NCBI GenBank assembly: GCA_964494735.1
Contig: CAZBSD010000008.1
Coordinates: 1-64,000, forward strand
Length of the DNA stretch: 64,000 nucleotides
Reading direction: 5' to 3'
Origin: PHAA01 sp964494735
Lineage (GTDB): Bacteria; Bacillota; Syntrophomonadia; Syntrophomonadales; Syntrophomonadaceae
Each line of letters begins with the position of its first letter. Within the stretch, counting starts at the first letter, position 1. A model generated the notes under the pieces. That model worked only from the letters and a program-made list of their open reading frames with translations. It did not search any database and had not been told where the DNA came from. Of this stretch, positions 51,804-61,582 are shown piece after piece. A program made the translations under genes and the position numbers.

Positions 51804-54587
51804 CTACCCCTCCAGTGTTTCCACCACCGCCGCACATCTGGTGCAGAGGGTGGGATGATTTTCATCCTTCCCGACTGACAGGTCGATTATCCAGCATCGC
51901 TCACATTTCTGTCCCTCGGCGGGATGGACCTTGACCGCTACCCCGGGGACGCTTTCCAGGGCCAGAGCATCATCCGGGATAGCCTCAGTTCCCAACACCA
52001 GGACTTGGGAGACTATAAGCATATCCTTGATTTTCTCCCGGTCGGTCAACAACGGCTGCCACTCCGGTTCGGCATAGATGGTTATCCGGGCACCCAGCGA
52101 ATGGCCGATGACTTTTTGCACCCGGGCTTCTTCAAGGGCTTTGGTAACCACTTCCCGCAAGGTCAGGAGCTTGTCTATCCTGGTTTCCAGGTCGGTGTCG
52201 ATACACTTGTCGTCACCCTGCGGCCACTCCAGCATCTGCACGGTGAGGGGCATGTTTTCCTTGCGCAGATAACCCCAGATCTCTTCACTGGTGAAAGCCA
52301 GGATTGGTGAAAGTAGGGCTACCAGGTTATTTATCAGCTGGTGCAGCACCGTCTGGGCCGAACGCCGGGCGTGATCGTCGGCGCGGTTGCAGTATAGTTT
52401 ATCTTTTAGTATGTCGAAGTAGATGTTGCTAAGATCGATGGTACAAAAATTATGAACAGCGTGGAATACCACATGGAACTCATATTGATCAAAAGCTTCC
52501 GATACCCGGCGGACCAGTTTGTCCAGCTTCAGTAATGCCCACCGGTCGAGCTCCGTAAGCTGTTCAAAGGGCACCGCGTCCCGGCCTGGGTCGAAATCAT
52601 AAAGGTTTCCCAGGATAAACCGGCAGGTGTTCCTTATTTTGCGATAGGCCTCGCTGGACTGCTTGATTATGTTTTTGGACACGCTGATGTCGTTGCGGTA
52701 ATCGGCTGAGGCCACCCACAGTCTGAGTATATCGGCGCCCAGTTCCTCTATCATCTCCAGGGGATCGACGGCATTACTGCCAGATTTGGACATCTTGTAG
52801 CCCTTTTCATCGACTATAAACCCATGGGTCAGAACTTGCCGGTAGGGAGCTGCCCCCCTGACCGCTACCGAGGTCGACAGGGAGGAATTAAACCAACCGC
52901 GATGCTGGTCGCTGCCCTCCAGATACATATCCGCCGGCCATCTTAGCTCTGGATAGGTCTCCAACACCGCCATGTGGCTGGAGCCTGAGTCGAACCAGAC
53001 GTCCATTATATCGGACTCCTTGGTGAATTCCCGGCTGCCGCATTGGGGGCAGGTAAAATTAGCCGGCAGCAGTTCGAGGGCTGGTTTCTCAAACCAGAGG
53101 TCAGAGCCGAACTGGCTGAACAACTCGCTGACATGGCTGATAGTGGCTGGGCTGATTATGGTTTCCCCGCACTCGCCGCAATAGAAGATGGGGATAGGAA
53201 CTCCCCAGGTGCGCTGCCGCGATATGCACCAATCACCGCGGTCCCGCACCATATTGTAGATTCGCTCCAGCCCCCAGGCCGGGATCCAACGCACATCATC
53301 AATGGCCTGTAAGGCCTGCTGGCGGAATCCGTCAATGGAGGCGAACCATTGGTTGGTGGCCCGGTAGATGATGGGATTCTTGCAGCGCCAGCAATGGGGG
53401 TATTGGTGTTTATAGTCGCTTGATTTAAGCAGGACCCCCAGTTGCTCCATGACCTCGATGATCTTATGGTTGGCTTTGTGAACATACAAACCTGCAAATT
53501 GATTGGCTTCGGTTGTAAACAGACCGCGGTCATCGACCGGACTGATAACCGGGAGATCATATATTTTGCCCACAAAAAAGTCGTCTTCGCCATGGCCAGG
53601 GGCGGTGTGGACACAGCCAGTACCCGCCTCCAGGGTGACATGCTCGCCCATGATAACCAGGGAATCTCTCTCAATGAAGGGATGACGGCAGACCGCTTTA
53701 TCTAATTCCTGTCCGGTAAACTCAGCCCGCACCTGGCAATCCTGCCAACCCAGCTCAGAAGCTACTGTCTCCAGCAGTCCTTTGGCCACCACATATTTGT
53801 CGCCGCCGGCCTCCACCACCACATATGTGAATTCAGGGTGCAGACAGACCGCCAGATTGGCTGGCAAAGTCCAGGGAGTAGTGGTCCAAATGATCACCGC
53901 GGCATCATCGGGTACTACCCCTTTGCCATCGACCACCGGGAATTTTACGTAAATGGAGGGCGACACCTTGTCGTGGTATTCTATCTCCGCTTCCGCCAGG
54001 GCAGTCTCGCAATCGGCACACCAATAGACCGGTTTCAGGCCTTTATAGATGTAGCCTTTGTTGGCCATGTCCCCAAATACCTTGATCTGAATCGCTTCGA
54101 ACTCAGGTTTCAGGGTGAGATAGGGATTTTCCCAATCCCCCCGTATTCCCAGGCGTTTAAACTCATTCCTCTGAATATCGATGTATTTAAGCGCATAATC
54201 GCGGCAGAAATGACGGAACTCCAGCACGTCAGTCTTGTGACGGTCGATTCCCAGGTTCTTGATAGCCTGCTGCTCAATGGGCAAGCCGTGGGTATCCCAT
54301 CCTGGAACGTAGGGAGCATCAAATCCGGCCATGGAACGATGTTTAACTATCATGTCCTTGAGAACCTTATTCAGGGTGTGACCCAAGTGGATATCACCGT
54401 TGGCATAAGGCGGACCGTCATGAAGGATAAACTTGTCCCGTCCCTGATTCTTTTCATTCACCAGGCGGTATACATCTATATCCTCCCAAAACCTCAAAAT
54501 ATCCGGTTCCCGCTTGGGGAGGTTGGCTCGCATGGGAAAATCGGTCTGCGGCAGGTTCAGGGTTCCGTCGTATTTGCCTTTTGCCAT
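51804..54587 (-). CDS. ileS: Isoleucyl-tRNA synthetase
   Basis: The start is ATG 54587 with AGGTGG eight bases upstream, giving 927 residues, normal for bacterial-type IleRS. Landmarks are the HIGH motif as GDIHLGH near residue 60, the editing domain (TTTPWTLPANLAV), KMSKS as GYKMSKSGSN near residue 598, and the C-terminal zinc finger CERC...CTRC. It charges tRNA-Ile in the cytoplasm. The two-base gap to the ACT gene suggests cotranscription. The 170 bases upstream lack the conserved T-box core, so tRNA-responsive control is not evident. Confidence 0.97.
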   Translation of the reverse strand: MAKGKYDGTLNLPQTDFPMRANLPKREPDILRFWEDIDVYRLVNEKNQGRDKFILHDGPPYANGDIHLGHTLNKVLKDMIVKHRSMAGFDAPYVPGWDTHGLPIEQQAIKNLGIDRHKTDVLEFRHFCRDYALKYIDIQRNEFKRLGIRGDWENPYLTLKPEFEAIQIKVFGDMANKGYIYKGLKPVYWCADCETALAEAEIEYHDKVSPSIYVKFPVVDGKGVVPDDAAVIIWTTTPWTLPANLAVCLHPEFTYVVVEAGGDKYVVAKGLLETVASELGWQDCQVRAEFTGQELDKAVCRHPFIERDSLVIMGEHVTLEAGTGCVHTAPGHGEDDFFVGKIYDLPVISPVDDRGLFTTEANQFAGLYVHKANHKIIEVMEQLGVLLKSSDYKHQYPHCWRCKNPIIYRATNQWFASIDGFRQQALQAIDDVRWIPAWGLERIYNMVRDRGDWCISRQRTWGVPIPIFYCGECGETIISPATISHVSELFSQFGSDLWFEKPALELLPANFTCPQCGSREFTKESDIMDVWFDSGSSHMAVLETYPELRWPADMYLEGSDQHRGWFNSSLSTSVAVRGAAPYRQVLTHGFIVDEKGYKMSKSGSNAVDPLEMIEELGADILRLWVASADYRNDISVSKNIIKQSSEAYRKIRNTCRFILGNLYDFDPGRDAVPFEQLTELDRWALLKLDKLVRRVSEAFDQYEFHVVFHAVHNFCTIDLSNIYFDILKDKLYCNRADDHARRSAQTVLHQLINNLVALLSPILAFTSEEIWGYLRKENMPLTVQMLEWPQGDDKCIDTDLETRIDKLLTLREVVTKALEEARVQKVIGHSLGARITIYAEPEWQPLLTDREKIKDMLIVSQVLVLGTEAIPDDALALESVPGVAVKVHPAEGQKCERCWIIDLSVGKDENHPTLCTRCAAVVETLEG

Positions 54588-54631
54588 TATAGTAACCACC
54601 TTATCAGTTCAATTTCTTTTCCTAACAAAAT

Positions 54632-54655
54632 ACCTCCCGTCCGGGGACGAAAGGT
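54632..54655 (-). terminator. Weak hairpin between nth and ileS
   Basis: CGTC/GACG and ACCT/AGGT pair around a four-base loop with a CC/AA internal mismatch. On the minus strand ATTTTGTT follows. It could end nth or act as an ileS leader element. Confidence 0.35.
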
Positions 54656-54757
54656 GTTTTAGCCCAAAAACGTAATATATTTTAGCATATATATCCCAAC
54701 CAAAACAACTGCGCCCACCTGACCCGGTCCCGCGCTGCGCCCGGAGGTCAGCGTTGA

Positions 54758-55390
54758 TCACAGGTTGCGTTCACAGAGGTCGTAAAGCACACATTCTGAG
54801 CAGCGGGGTTTCCTGGCCTGGCAGGTCCTGCGGCCGTGAAAAATAAGCAGGTGATGGGCCTGGCTCCATCTTCTTTTGGGGATGACAGCCTTGAGATCCA
54901 GTTCGGTCCGTTCGGCAGATTTCTGCCTCACCAGTCCCAGCCGGTTGCTGACCCGGTGAACGTGGGTATCGACACCCAGACCGGGTTGGCCGAAGCCCAC
55001 CGACATCATTACATTGGCTGTTTTACGGCCAATTCCGGGCAGCTTTAAGAGAGTTTCGAAATCACCCGGTACCTGTCCCCCGTAACTGGACAACAGGATG
55101 CGGGCGATACCCTGAATGCTGCGCGCTTTGGCTCTATACAACCCAACTCCGTGGATGACCTCTTCTATCTCCTCCAGGCTCAAGGCAGCAAAATGCTCCG
55201 GAGTTCTAAACCTGGTAAACAGGTCTCGAGTGACCCGGTTGACCTGGGCATCGGTACTCTGGGCGGACAATATGACCGCCACCAGCAGCTGGAACGTATC
55301 ACCGAACTCCAACATGGTGCCCGCTTCCGGGTATTCCAGTTGCAACCGATCGAGCACCCAGGCGGCTCGTTTCTTCTTGCTGATCGCCAA
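54758..55390 (-). CDS. nth: Endonuclease III
   Basis: This 210-residue DNA glycosylase/AP lyase removes oxidised pyrimidines. The helix-hairpin-helix is LLKLPGIGRKTANV near residue 113-126, with the catalytic lysine in GRKTA and the aspartate in GVDTHVHRV. The Fe-S loop at the C-terminus has exact spacing C-x6-C-x2-C-x5-C (starting RTCQARKPRC). The TTG start has AGGTGG upstream. It lies between ileS and the amino-acid transporter on the minus strand. Confidence 0.95.
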   Translation of the reverse strand: MAISKKKRAAWVLDRLQLEYPEAGTMLEFGDTFQLLVAVILSAQSTDAQVNRVTRDLFTRFRTPEHFAALSLEEIEEVIHGVGLYRAKARSIQGIARILLSSYGGQVPGDFETLLKLPGIGRKTANVMMSVGFGQPGLGVDTHVHRVSNRLGLVRQKSAERTELDLKAVIPKRRWSQAHHLLIFHGRRTCQARKPRCSECVLYDLCERNL

Positions 55391-55436
55391 GATTGTTCCA
55401 CCTATATCATAGATTGGTAATCGAGCGTCTTCCGGC

Positions 55437-56159
55437 TTAGAGGACCTTGCTCAGGAAAGACTGGGTGCGGGCGTTGTGAGGGTTGTCAAAGATATGTGCC
55501 GGCAAGCCCTCTTCAACGATAACCCCTTCATCCATGAAAAGGACCCGGTGGCCAACTTCACGGGCGAAACCCATCTCATGGGTAACCACCATCATGGTCA
55601 TGCCTTCATGGGCCAGGTCTTTCATGACCTCCAGCACTTCACCCACCATCTCCGGGTCCAGTGCCGAGGTGGGCTCATCGAAGAGCATGACCTTGGGTTG
55701 CATGGCCAGTGCTCTGGCGATAGCGACCCGCTGCTTCTGTCCGCCCGACAACTGTCCGGGGAAAACAGTAGCCTTATCCGTCAAACCCACCTTGCGCAAC
55801 AGATCATAGGCTATCTCATCCGCCTGTTTGGCCGATATTCCCTTGATCCTAACCGGGGCTAAAGTTATGTTTTCCAGGGTTGTCTTATGGGGAAAAAGGT
55901 TAAACAGCTGGAAAACCATTCCCACCTGCTGCCTGACCTTGTTAATGTCGGTATGAGGAGAAGTTATCTCCTGCCCGTCGATGAATATTCGGCCTGATTG
56001 AACCCCTTCCAGCTGGTTGATGCATCGCAGCAGGGTGCTCTTGCCGGAACCGCTGGGACCGATGACGCATACCACTTCGCGGGGAGCAATGCGGCAGCTT
56101 ATCCCTTTCAATACTTCCAATTTGCCAAAACTCTTATGAATATCCTCAACCTGTATCAC
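55437..56159 (-). CDS. Polar amino-acid ABC transporter, ATP-binding protein
   Basis: The GTG at 56159 overlaps the permease TGA by four bases and gives 240 residues, the usual length for the GlnQ/HisP group. Walker A is GPSGSGKSTLL, the signature is LSGGQKQRVAIARA, Walker B is VMLFDEPTSALD, and the switch histidine lies in VVTHEMGFA. It powers import of a polar amino acid. The open frame extends 87 bases into the permease gene but without a ribosome site. Confidence 0.95.
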   Translation of the reverse strand: MIQVEDIHKSFGKLEVLKGISCRIAPREVVCVIGPSGSGKSTLLRCINQLEGVQSGRIFIDGQEITSPHTDINKVRQQVGMVFQLFNLFPHKTTLENITLAPVRIKGISAKQADEIAYDLLRKVGLTDKATVFPGQLSGGQKQRVAIARALAMQPKVMLFDEPTSALDPEMVGEVLEVMKDLAHEGMTMMVVTHEMGFAREVGHRVLFMDEGVIVEEGLPAHIFDNPHNARTQSFLSKVL

Positions 56160-56857
56160 TCGGTCGCCAACCTCCTTTCGATATAGTCGCCCAGTAATGC
56201 GAAGGCCTTGGTCATGATGAAATACATCACCGCTACGGTACCCCATATCCAGGCTGCTTCATATGTAGTCGAATAAAGCAGTTTGCCCCTGAGGGTCAGT
56301 TCTTCCGCCGATATGGTAGCTACCAGGGAGGTGTCCTTCAAAACCGCAATAAATTCATTGAGCAGCGGTGGAATAACTATCTTAAAGGCCTGCGGCAGGA
56401 TAACGTGTCTCATCGCCTGACCGGTATTCATGCCCAGAGAACGAGCCGCTTCCATTTGTCCCCGATCGACGGCTTGGATTCCCGCCCGGACGATCTCTGC
56501 GGTATAAGCCCCGCAATTGAGGGAACAAGCGATAACCGCCGCCAAAAACGGTCCGGCATCCATGAATAGCGGCAGGACACCGAAGTATAAGAGCAATATC
56601 TGAACAAACAGCGGTGTGCCCCGGAAAAAGTCTATGTATGCGGTAGCGATAAAATATAAGAGCCGGTTTTTGGATAATTTGCTGAGTCCGGTGACGAGTC
56701 CCAATATCAGTCCAAGCAGAACCGAGAGGGTAGTTATTTCCAGCGTCAGCAGGGCGCCTTCCAGGAAATATACGATGTGGCTTGATACCACCTGTAATCC
56801 GTTAATGGATAACAGATAGTCCACTACCGTGTTCCCTAATACGATTGACATGGGCAT
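56156..56857 (-). CDS. Polar amino-acid ABC transporter, permease
   Basis: The ATG at 56857 has AGGGGG about eight bases upstream, giving 233 residues. Five hydrophobic helices and the HisM/GlnP signature are present: YIDFFRGTPLFVQILLLYFG, and the EAA loop EAARSLGMNTGQAMRHVILPQAFKIVIPP that contacts the ATPase. It is preceded by a strong intra-operon hairpin that separates it from the binding-protein gene. Substrate as for the operon. Confidence 0.94.
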   Translation of the reverse strand: MPMSIVLGNTVVDYLLSINGLQVVSSHIVYFLEGALLTLEITTLSVLLGLILGLVTGLSKLSKNRLLYFIATAYIDFFRGTPLFVQILLLYFGVLPLFMDAGPFLAAVIACSLNCGAYTAEIVRAGIQAVDRGQMEAARSLGMNTGQAMRHVILPQAFKIVIPPLLNEFIAVLKDTSLVATISAEELTLRGKLLYSTTYEAAWIWGTVAVMYFIMTKAFALLGDYIERRLATE

Positions 56858-56887
56858 ACTGTTTCCCCCTATTCTGGCAAACAAGCT

Positions 56888-56915
56888 AAAAGCGCGAGTG
56901 TTTCCTCGCGCTTTT
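56888..56915 (-). terminator. Intra-operon terminator/attenuator
   Basis: A perfect 11-bp stem AAAAGCGCGAG/CTCGCGCTTTT has a six-base loop. On the minus strand TTTTAGC follows. It lies between the binding-protein stop and the permease start, and probably lowers downstream expression relative to the binding protein. Confidence 0.85.
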
Positions 56916-56936
56916 CGCTTGTAAAGTCATCAGGGA

Positions 56937-57758
56937 TTATTTTTTCTCCCCAAACCACTTCTTGTATATCTCGTCGTATTTGCCATTGGCCTTCACTTTG
57001 GCCAAGCCGGAATTTATCTTGCTCAGAGTCGCAGTGTTGCCCTTCTTGACGCCAATTCCGTAGTTATCGGTGGCCTGGAATACCTGACCTACCATTTTAA
57101 CCTTGTCCTTACCGGTGGTGTCAATATAATATGATGTGATCGGCATGTCATTGATGACCGCATCGGCTCCGCCTTTTTCCAATTCCATGAAGGCCTCGCC
57201 TACAGAGTCGAACACCTTAACACTGGTCTTGGGGTCTTTGGCTTTGATTTGGTTGGAAGCAGCCAGTCCGGTAGTTCCAACTTCTGCTGCCAATCTCTTG
57301 CCTTTCAGATCGTCCAGGGTAGTGGTGGTAGTGTTATCTTTGCCTACAGCGATTATAAGACCGGCGGTGAAATAAGGATCGCTAAAATCGACCACCTTGG
57401 CCCGTTCTTCGGTGATGGTGATCGAGGATATGATACAATCAACGTTTCCGGCATTTACTCCTGGTATCAAGGAATCAAATCCCATGGTCAGGATCTTGAC
57501 GTCGAACCCTTCCACTTCACCGATAGCCCGGATAAGATCCATGTCGAAACCTACATATTGACCATCTTTGGTGAATTCCATGGGGGGATAAGTAGTCTCC
57601 GAACCTACGGTCAGGACCGGTTTCGGGGTGGCCGCGGGCTGCTGGGTGCCGCCGTTTTTCTCAGGCGCCTTCTGAGCGCATCCCACTACAGCAACCGCCA
57701 GACCCATGATAAACATACTGACCAACAACAACTTGAGGACCTTCTTCAATACTCCCAC
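56937..57758 (-). CDS. Polar amino-acid ABC transporter, substrate-binding lipoprotein
   Basis: This 273-residue protein has a basic N-terminus, a hydrophobic signal and the lipobox AVVGC, then a short proline/threonine linker. The SBP_bac_3 domain begins VLTVGSETTYPPMEFTKDGQYVGFDMDL, with the ligand-contacting SITITEERAKVVDFSDPYF. It captures a polar amino acid outside the membrane. The start is either GTG 57758 or TTG 57749; AGGAG favours the latter spacing. It is first in the three-gene operon. Confidence 0.94.
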   Translation of the reverse strand: MGVLKKVLKLLLVSMFIMGLAVAVVGCAQKAPEKNGGTQQPAATPKPVLTVGSETTYPPMEFTKDGQYVGFDMDLIRAIGEVEGFDVKILTMGFDSLIPGVNAGNVDCIISSITITEERAKVVDFSDPYFTAGLIIAVGKDNTTTTTLDDLKGKRLAAEVGTTGLAASNQIKAKDPKTSVKVFDSVGEAFMELEKGGADAVINDMPITSYYIDTTGKDKVKMVGQVFQATDNYGIGVKKGNTATLSKINSGLAKVKANGKYDEIYKKWFGEKK

Positions 57759-57959
57759 ACTCCTTATTATGTATATTTTTATACATTATAACGGTAGCCT
57801 CGCGAATGAACAAGAAATATCAGGCCGTCGGTACGTCTCGTATTTAATCCATGCGACCTGGCCTATATCCAATGGGGCGACCTTGAATAAACAGTTCTTT
57901 ACTGATATGCTATTGTACTGGGATTGCTTTCCTGGCGGATGAAGTGAGGCTTGTTACAT

Positions 57960-58832
57960 TTGAATAGAAAATTCAGTATGCGCACCCGGGCTGATCTTAC
58001 CATGTTGGTGGTATCTTTCATCTGGGGAGCCACCTTTGTAATCGTCAAAAATGCCCTGGCTGACATCGGTCCTTTCCTGTTCGTCGGGATCAGGTTCACC
58101 CTGGCTTTTCTGGTATTGGCCGCCCTTTCGCATCGGGATATGTTTAAGATGAATCTCTCCACCGTAAAGGCCGGCGCCCTATTGGGCTTTTTCCTATTCA
58201 TCGGATACATCTTCCAAACCCTGGGGTTAGGACACACCACCTCTTCCAACGCCGGCTTTATCACCGGGGTTTCGGTAGTGCTGGTGCCGATAATATACGC
58301 TCTATTGAACCGAAAGAAACCCGATGGACGCACCGTATCCATCGTAGTGCTGGCCACTATTGGAATGTTCCTGCTGTCTGTCCCGTGGGGGACTTTCAAT
58401 CTCGCTTATGGAGACTTCCTGGTCTTGATCGGGGCCTTTGGCTTCGCCATGCATATCATCTATGTGGACCGCCATTCCCACCAGCACAATGCCATGGCTA
58501 TAACCGGAGTCCAGGTGCTTTTCGTGGGTTTAGTGTGCCTGGCGATTGGCCTGTTCTTCGAGCCCTTGCCGGGTCGTCTGACCTATAACGCGGCGTTCGC
58601 GCTGGTGGTTACAGCGGTGTTTGCTACCGCACTGGCATTTCTGGCCCAGAACTATCTGCAGCAATTCAGTTCACCTACCGATTTTGCCGTAGTCTTAGCC
58701 TCGGAACCAGTGTTCGCCGCTCTGGCCGGATATGTGTGGGCGGGGGAAAGACTATCCAATCAAGCTCAGGCAGGGGCTGGTCTCATCTTGGCCGCCATGC
58801 TGTTGGCCATCCTGCTCAAGAAGAAATATTGA
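57960..58832 (+). CDS. EamA/DMT-family transporter
   Basis: Ten hydrophobic helices in two EamA repeats are visible in about 290 residues: the first begins DLTMLVVSFIWGATFVIVKNAL and the second GDFLVLIGAFGFAMHIIYVDRH. The conserved SSNAGFITGVSVVLVPII lies in helix 4. The start is probably TTG 57960 (GAGG ten bases upstream); ATG 57978 is possible. It exports a metabolite or drug; substrate unknown. The gene is convergent with the DUF167 gene, and their 3' ends overlap by 17 bases. Confidence 0.9.
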   Translation: MNRKFSMRTRADLTMLVVSFIWGATFVIVKNALADIGPFLFVGIRFTLAFLVLAALSHRDMFKMNLSTVKAGALLGFFLFIGYIFQTLGLGHTTSSNAGFITGVSVVLVPIIYALLNRKKPDGRTVSIVVLATIGMFLLSVPWGTFNLAYGDFLVLIGAFGFAMHIIYVDRHSHQHNAMAITGVQVLFVGLVCLAIGLFFEPLPGRLTYNAAFALVVTAVFATALAFLAQNYLQQFSSPTDFAVVLASEPVFAALAGYVWAGERLSNQAQAGAGLILAAMLLAILLKKKY

Positions 58833-59118
58833 GATCCAGACGCGCCAGCAGTTGGGTTGGACTGAGTCCAGCTATTTCGACTATTTTGTGGCGGGAAGTA
58901 TCACCTTTTATCAGGTTGATATTCTTGCGGGGCACATGCAAACAGGTGGAGAGAAATTCTGCCAGAGCCGCATTGGCCTCGCCATCCACCGGAGGCGCAG
59001 TCAGTTTTATCTTCAAAGCCCCGTTCTGCTCCCCTACTATCTGGTTGCGGGAAGAACGCGGCTGCACTTTCACCTCCAGCCGTACCCCAACGTCGCTCTC
59101 CAGCAGGTTAAGCATCAC
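58816..59118 (-). CDS. DUF167 (YggU) family protein
   Basis: This 100-residue protein is a small alpha/beta protein with the DUF167 core VRLEVKVQPRSSRNQIVG and LKIKLTAPPVDGEANAALAEFLS. Function unknown; the family accompanies the yggS-yggT division genes in many bacteria, as here. The GTG overlaps the divIVA stop by one base. Confidence 0.88.
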   Translation of the reverse strand: MMLNLLESDVGVRLEVKVQPRSSRNQIVGEQNGALKIKLTAPPVDGEANAALAEFLSTCLHVPRKNINLIKGDTSRHKIVEIAGLSPTQLLARLDLNISS

Positions 59119-59615
59119 TATGATTCATCCAACTGCAGGGAACTGAGGTGGTCCAGCAGGTCCTGTATTTCCGGTTTAGTGAAGAAGGCTCCCATCTCCT
59201 GATTTTTCTTAAGGTTGCTTTCCAGCAGCTCCATCTCTACCTGCAGCTGTGCCTTAAGTTCGAGATTGAATACATTCAGGTGTCTCATCAATTCCTGATA
59301 AGCGGCCAACATATCGGCAATGGAACGCTTGGAATCATCAAGTATCTTCCTGGCTTCCTGGTGGGCGTTCAGCTTGAGTTCCTCGGCCGTCTGCTGGGCC
59401 AGGATAAGGCTGTTGTTCATGGTCGCTTCCATCTTGCGGTATTTATCCAGTTCGAAGAGCTGCTTCTGGATATTTTCCTTTAGCTGCGAATTTTCGCTAT
59501 ATAGGTTCTCATAGTCGTGGGCTACCTGTTGTATAAACTCGCTCACCTGATTCTGGTTAAAGCCAATCAATGATTTGGAAAACTCATGGTTCCTGATCTC
59601 GATGCCGGTTATCAT
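59118..59615 (-). CDS. divIVA: DivIVA-family cell-division/polarity protein
   Basis: This 165-residue protein has the DivIVA N-terminal lipid-binding region IRNHEFSKSLIGFNQNQVSEFIQQV at residues 6-30 followed by long coiled coils (about 35-70 and 85-150). DivIVA assembles on negatively curved membrane at the septum and poles. Length matches the Bacillus protein. It follows the U32 gene and precedes the DUF167 gene. Bacillus orders ylmE-sepF-ylmG-ylmH-divIVA; here the same core is present with changes. Confidence 0.92.
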   Translation of the reverse strand: MITGIEIRNHEFSKSLIGFNQNQVSEFIQQVAHDYENLYSENSQLKENIQKQLFELDKYRKMEATMNNSLILAQQTAEELKLNAHQEARKILDDSKRSIADMLAAYQELMRHLNVFNLELKAQLQVEMELLESNLKKNQEMGAFFTKPEIQDLLDHLSSLQLDES

Positions 59616-59656
59616 TTTCTCCTCACCCTTTCAATTAGTGATCCAGCTGTATTATT

Positions 59657-61558
59657 TTACGAAGGGTCGGAAATATATGCTGCCGCAGTAGCACCGTTTG
59701 GACACAAGGATGTCAACAAGGTTTTTATAGTGGACGGTGATCCTCCGCTGTTGAGAAGAGCCAGGGCTTCCTGGTAAGCGGCCACAACGTCAAATAGATG
59801 GTGGGGGTCATAGAACTGCCCGTCAATGCGTACGGACTGGACTCCCATCGCTGCCAGCTGGGCCAGGTAGGGCATAAGACACAGTTCATGAGGGGCATAA
59901 AGATAAGTACGGCAATCGGCATCGCCAACTATCCGGTATGATTGCCCCGCCCGGTCCTGCAAAAAGAAGTCTTCCCCGCTGCAGTAGCCCGGGCAATCGC
60001 CGTCCCTTTCCGATTGGGCGGCTCTGATCATACAGTAATCGCTCACCAGACAAGGCAGGGGTCCATGTACCATAACCTCTGCGGCCACGCCACTTTGCAG
60101 CAGGGCCTGCAGGTCCTGGCGATTCAGTTCCAGCGACGCCGTGATTCGGCCCACTCCATGGCTTAATAATAGAGCGGCGGCCGAATCATTGACGATGTTA
60201 AGTCCGTAACCGGCCCAAATCTGGCAGCCTGAATCCCGGAGCATCCTTAAGCTGCCCAAGTCATTCACTATCACCCCGTCTACGCCAGCGTGGGAGGCCA
60301 GTTTTTTCAGATCGGCAATATAGGCCAAATCCTTCTGGCTCACGATCCGGGGTGTCTCCAGGAACAGTCGGGTATTGGTCCCCTTGACTGTCTGAGCGGC
60401 CATCGATACCGTTGCCGGGGTCCAATTCTGCTTGTTTTGGCGGAATATTTCGCTGCCCAGGACGACCCGGTCGACCCCCAGTGGCATGATTTGCTGCAGT
60501 CCCTCCAAACCTCCCACCCGGACTGTTATCTCAGGCGCAGTCAGTGGCAGGGATGGTATCCCCACCGGCTGGTCCAAATCCAGGCATGGCAGTATCTCCA
60601 CCCCGGTTACAACTGGTTCCCGTTCTCCTTCAAAATCGATATCTGTCCAGTCCAGGGGCTTGAGCAAACTGGCCGCGGTGTAATTACGGATGCGGTTTTC
60701 CTCCAGCCCTTTCATCTCGTCCTCATCAGTTTGGTAGCTGACTGGATCGGTGATCAGTCGGTCCAGAGCCCGCCTATAGATGGAGACCAACCGGTGCAGG
60801 AAGGGGGCGCTGCGCATCCGTCCTTCAATTTTGAATGAAAACACCCCGGCTTCTGCCAATTGTTTAATATGGGGATAGAGGCACAAATCCTTGTGGGCCA
60901 GGTAATACCTAAACTGTTCGGTATAGGCTTCTCCGCCCTGCAACTGATATTGCCAGCGGCAAGGCTTGCGGCACTTGCCCCGGTTGCCGCACTCGCCGGT
61001 CATGATAGTACTCATGTAGCACTGTCCGGTGTGGGCCACACATAGATCTCCATGGACGAAAAACTCAATCCCCATTGCGGAACCCGCTGCTATGGCGGCA
61101 GTCTCCGCCAGAGACACGTTCTTGGATAGGATAGCACGCGTAAACCCGTGTTCTTCCAGGAGCTTGACCGCTTCCAGATTGGCGACACCCATCTGTACAC
61201 TGGCATGCAAAGGGATATCCAGGCCCAGTTTCCTGCACAGGGTTGCTATTCCCAAGTCCTGTACGATAAAGGCATCTACACCCAGTTCTTTCAAAAAAAG
61301 CAGATAATCAGCGATATCATCGAGCTCATAACTGTAATAGAGGTTGTTGAGGGTTATATAAATGCGGCGTTGGCGGAGGTGGACATATTCAACCGCTTCC
61401 TTTAACTCAGCGTCACTGAAATTGTATTCGGGCCGCAAGCCGCGCATATTGAAACGTTTGCCGCCCAGATACACGGCATCCGCGCCAGCCTCGACGACGC
61501 TGTACAGCACCTCCATCTTGCCGGCTGGAGCCAGCAATTCCAGTTCATTCAGGGTCAT
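59657..61558 (-). CDS. U32 family peptidase/tRNA-hydroxylation-type protein
   Basis: This 633-residue protein starts LELLAPAGKMEVLYSVVEAGADAVYLGG, the U32 signature. HGDLCVAHTGQCYMSTIMTGECGNRGKC and then CRWQYQL form the conserved cysteine cluster near residues 165-200 that binds an Fe-S cluster in related RlhA/TrhP proteins. The second half repeats a similar barrel-like pattern with VHGPLPCLVSDYCMI and CPGYCS (DUF3656-type). Known relatives hydroxylate rRNA or tRNA rather than cut proteins, so the peptidase name is historical. It lies in the division cluster between yggT and divIVA. Confidence 0.9.
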   Translation of the reverse strand: MTLNELELLAPAGKMEVLYSVVEAGADAVYLGGKRFNMRGLRPEYNFSDAELKEAVEYVHLRQRRIYITLNNLYYSYELDDIADYLLFLKELGVDAFIVQDLGIATLCRKLGLDIPLHASVQMGVANLEAVKLLEEHGFTRAILSKNVSLAETAAIAAGSAMGIEFFVHGDLCVAHTGQCYMSTIMTGECGNRGKCRKPCRWQYQLQGGEAYTEQFRYYLAHKDLCLYPHIKQLAEAGVFSFKIEGRMRSAPFLHRLVSIYRRALDRLITDPVSYQTDEDEMKGLEENRIRNYTAASLLKPLDWTDIDFEGEREPVVTGVEILPCLDLDQPVGIPSLPLTAPEITVRVGGLEGLQQIMPLGVDRVVLGSEIFRQNKQNWTPATVSMAAQTVKGTNTRLFLETPRIVSQKDLAYIADLKKLASHAGVDGVIVNDLGSLRMLRDSGCQIWAGYGLNIVNDSAAALLLSHGVGRITASLELNRQDLQALLQSGVAAEVMVHGPLPCLVSDYCMIRAAQSERDGDCPGYCSGEDFFLQDRAGQSYRIVGDADCRTYLYAPHELCLMPYLAQLAAMGVQSVRIDGQFYDPHHLFDVVAAYQEALALLNSGGSPSTIKTLLTSLCPNGATAAAYISDPS

Positions 61559-61582
61559 GGTTTGCTCCTTCTTTGCTTGAGT

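Noticed and set aside
54588..54757. T-box riboswitch upstream of ileS
   Set aside because: The interval is only about 170 bases, shorter than a usual T-box leader, and the conserved AGGGTGG core was not found. Only a weak hairpin is present.
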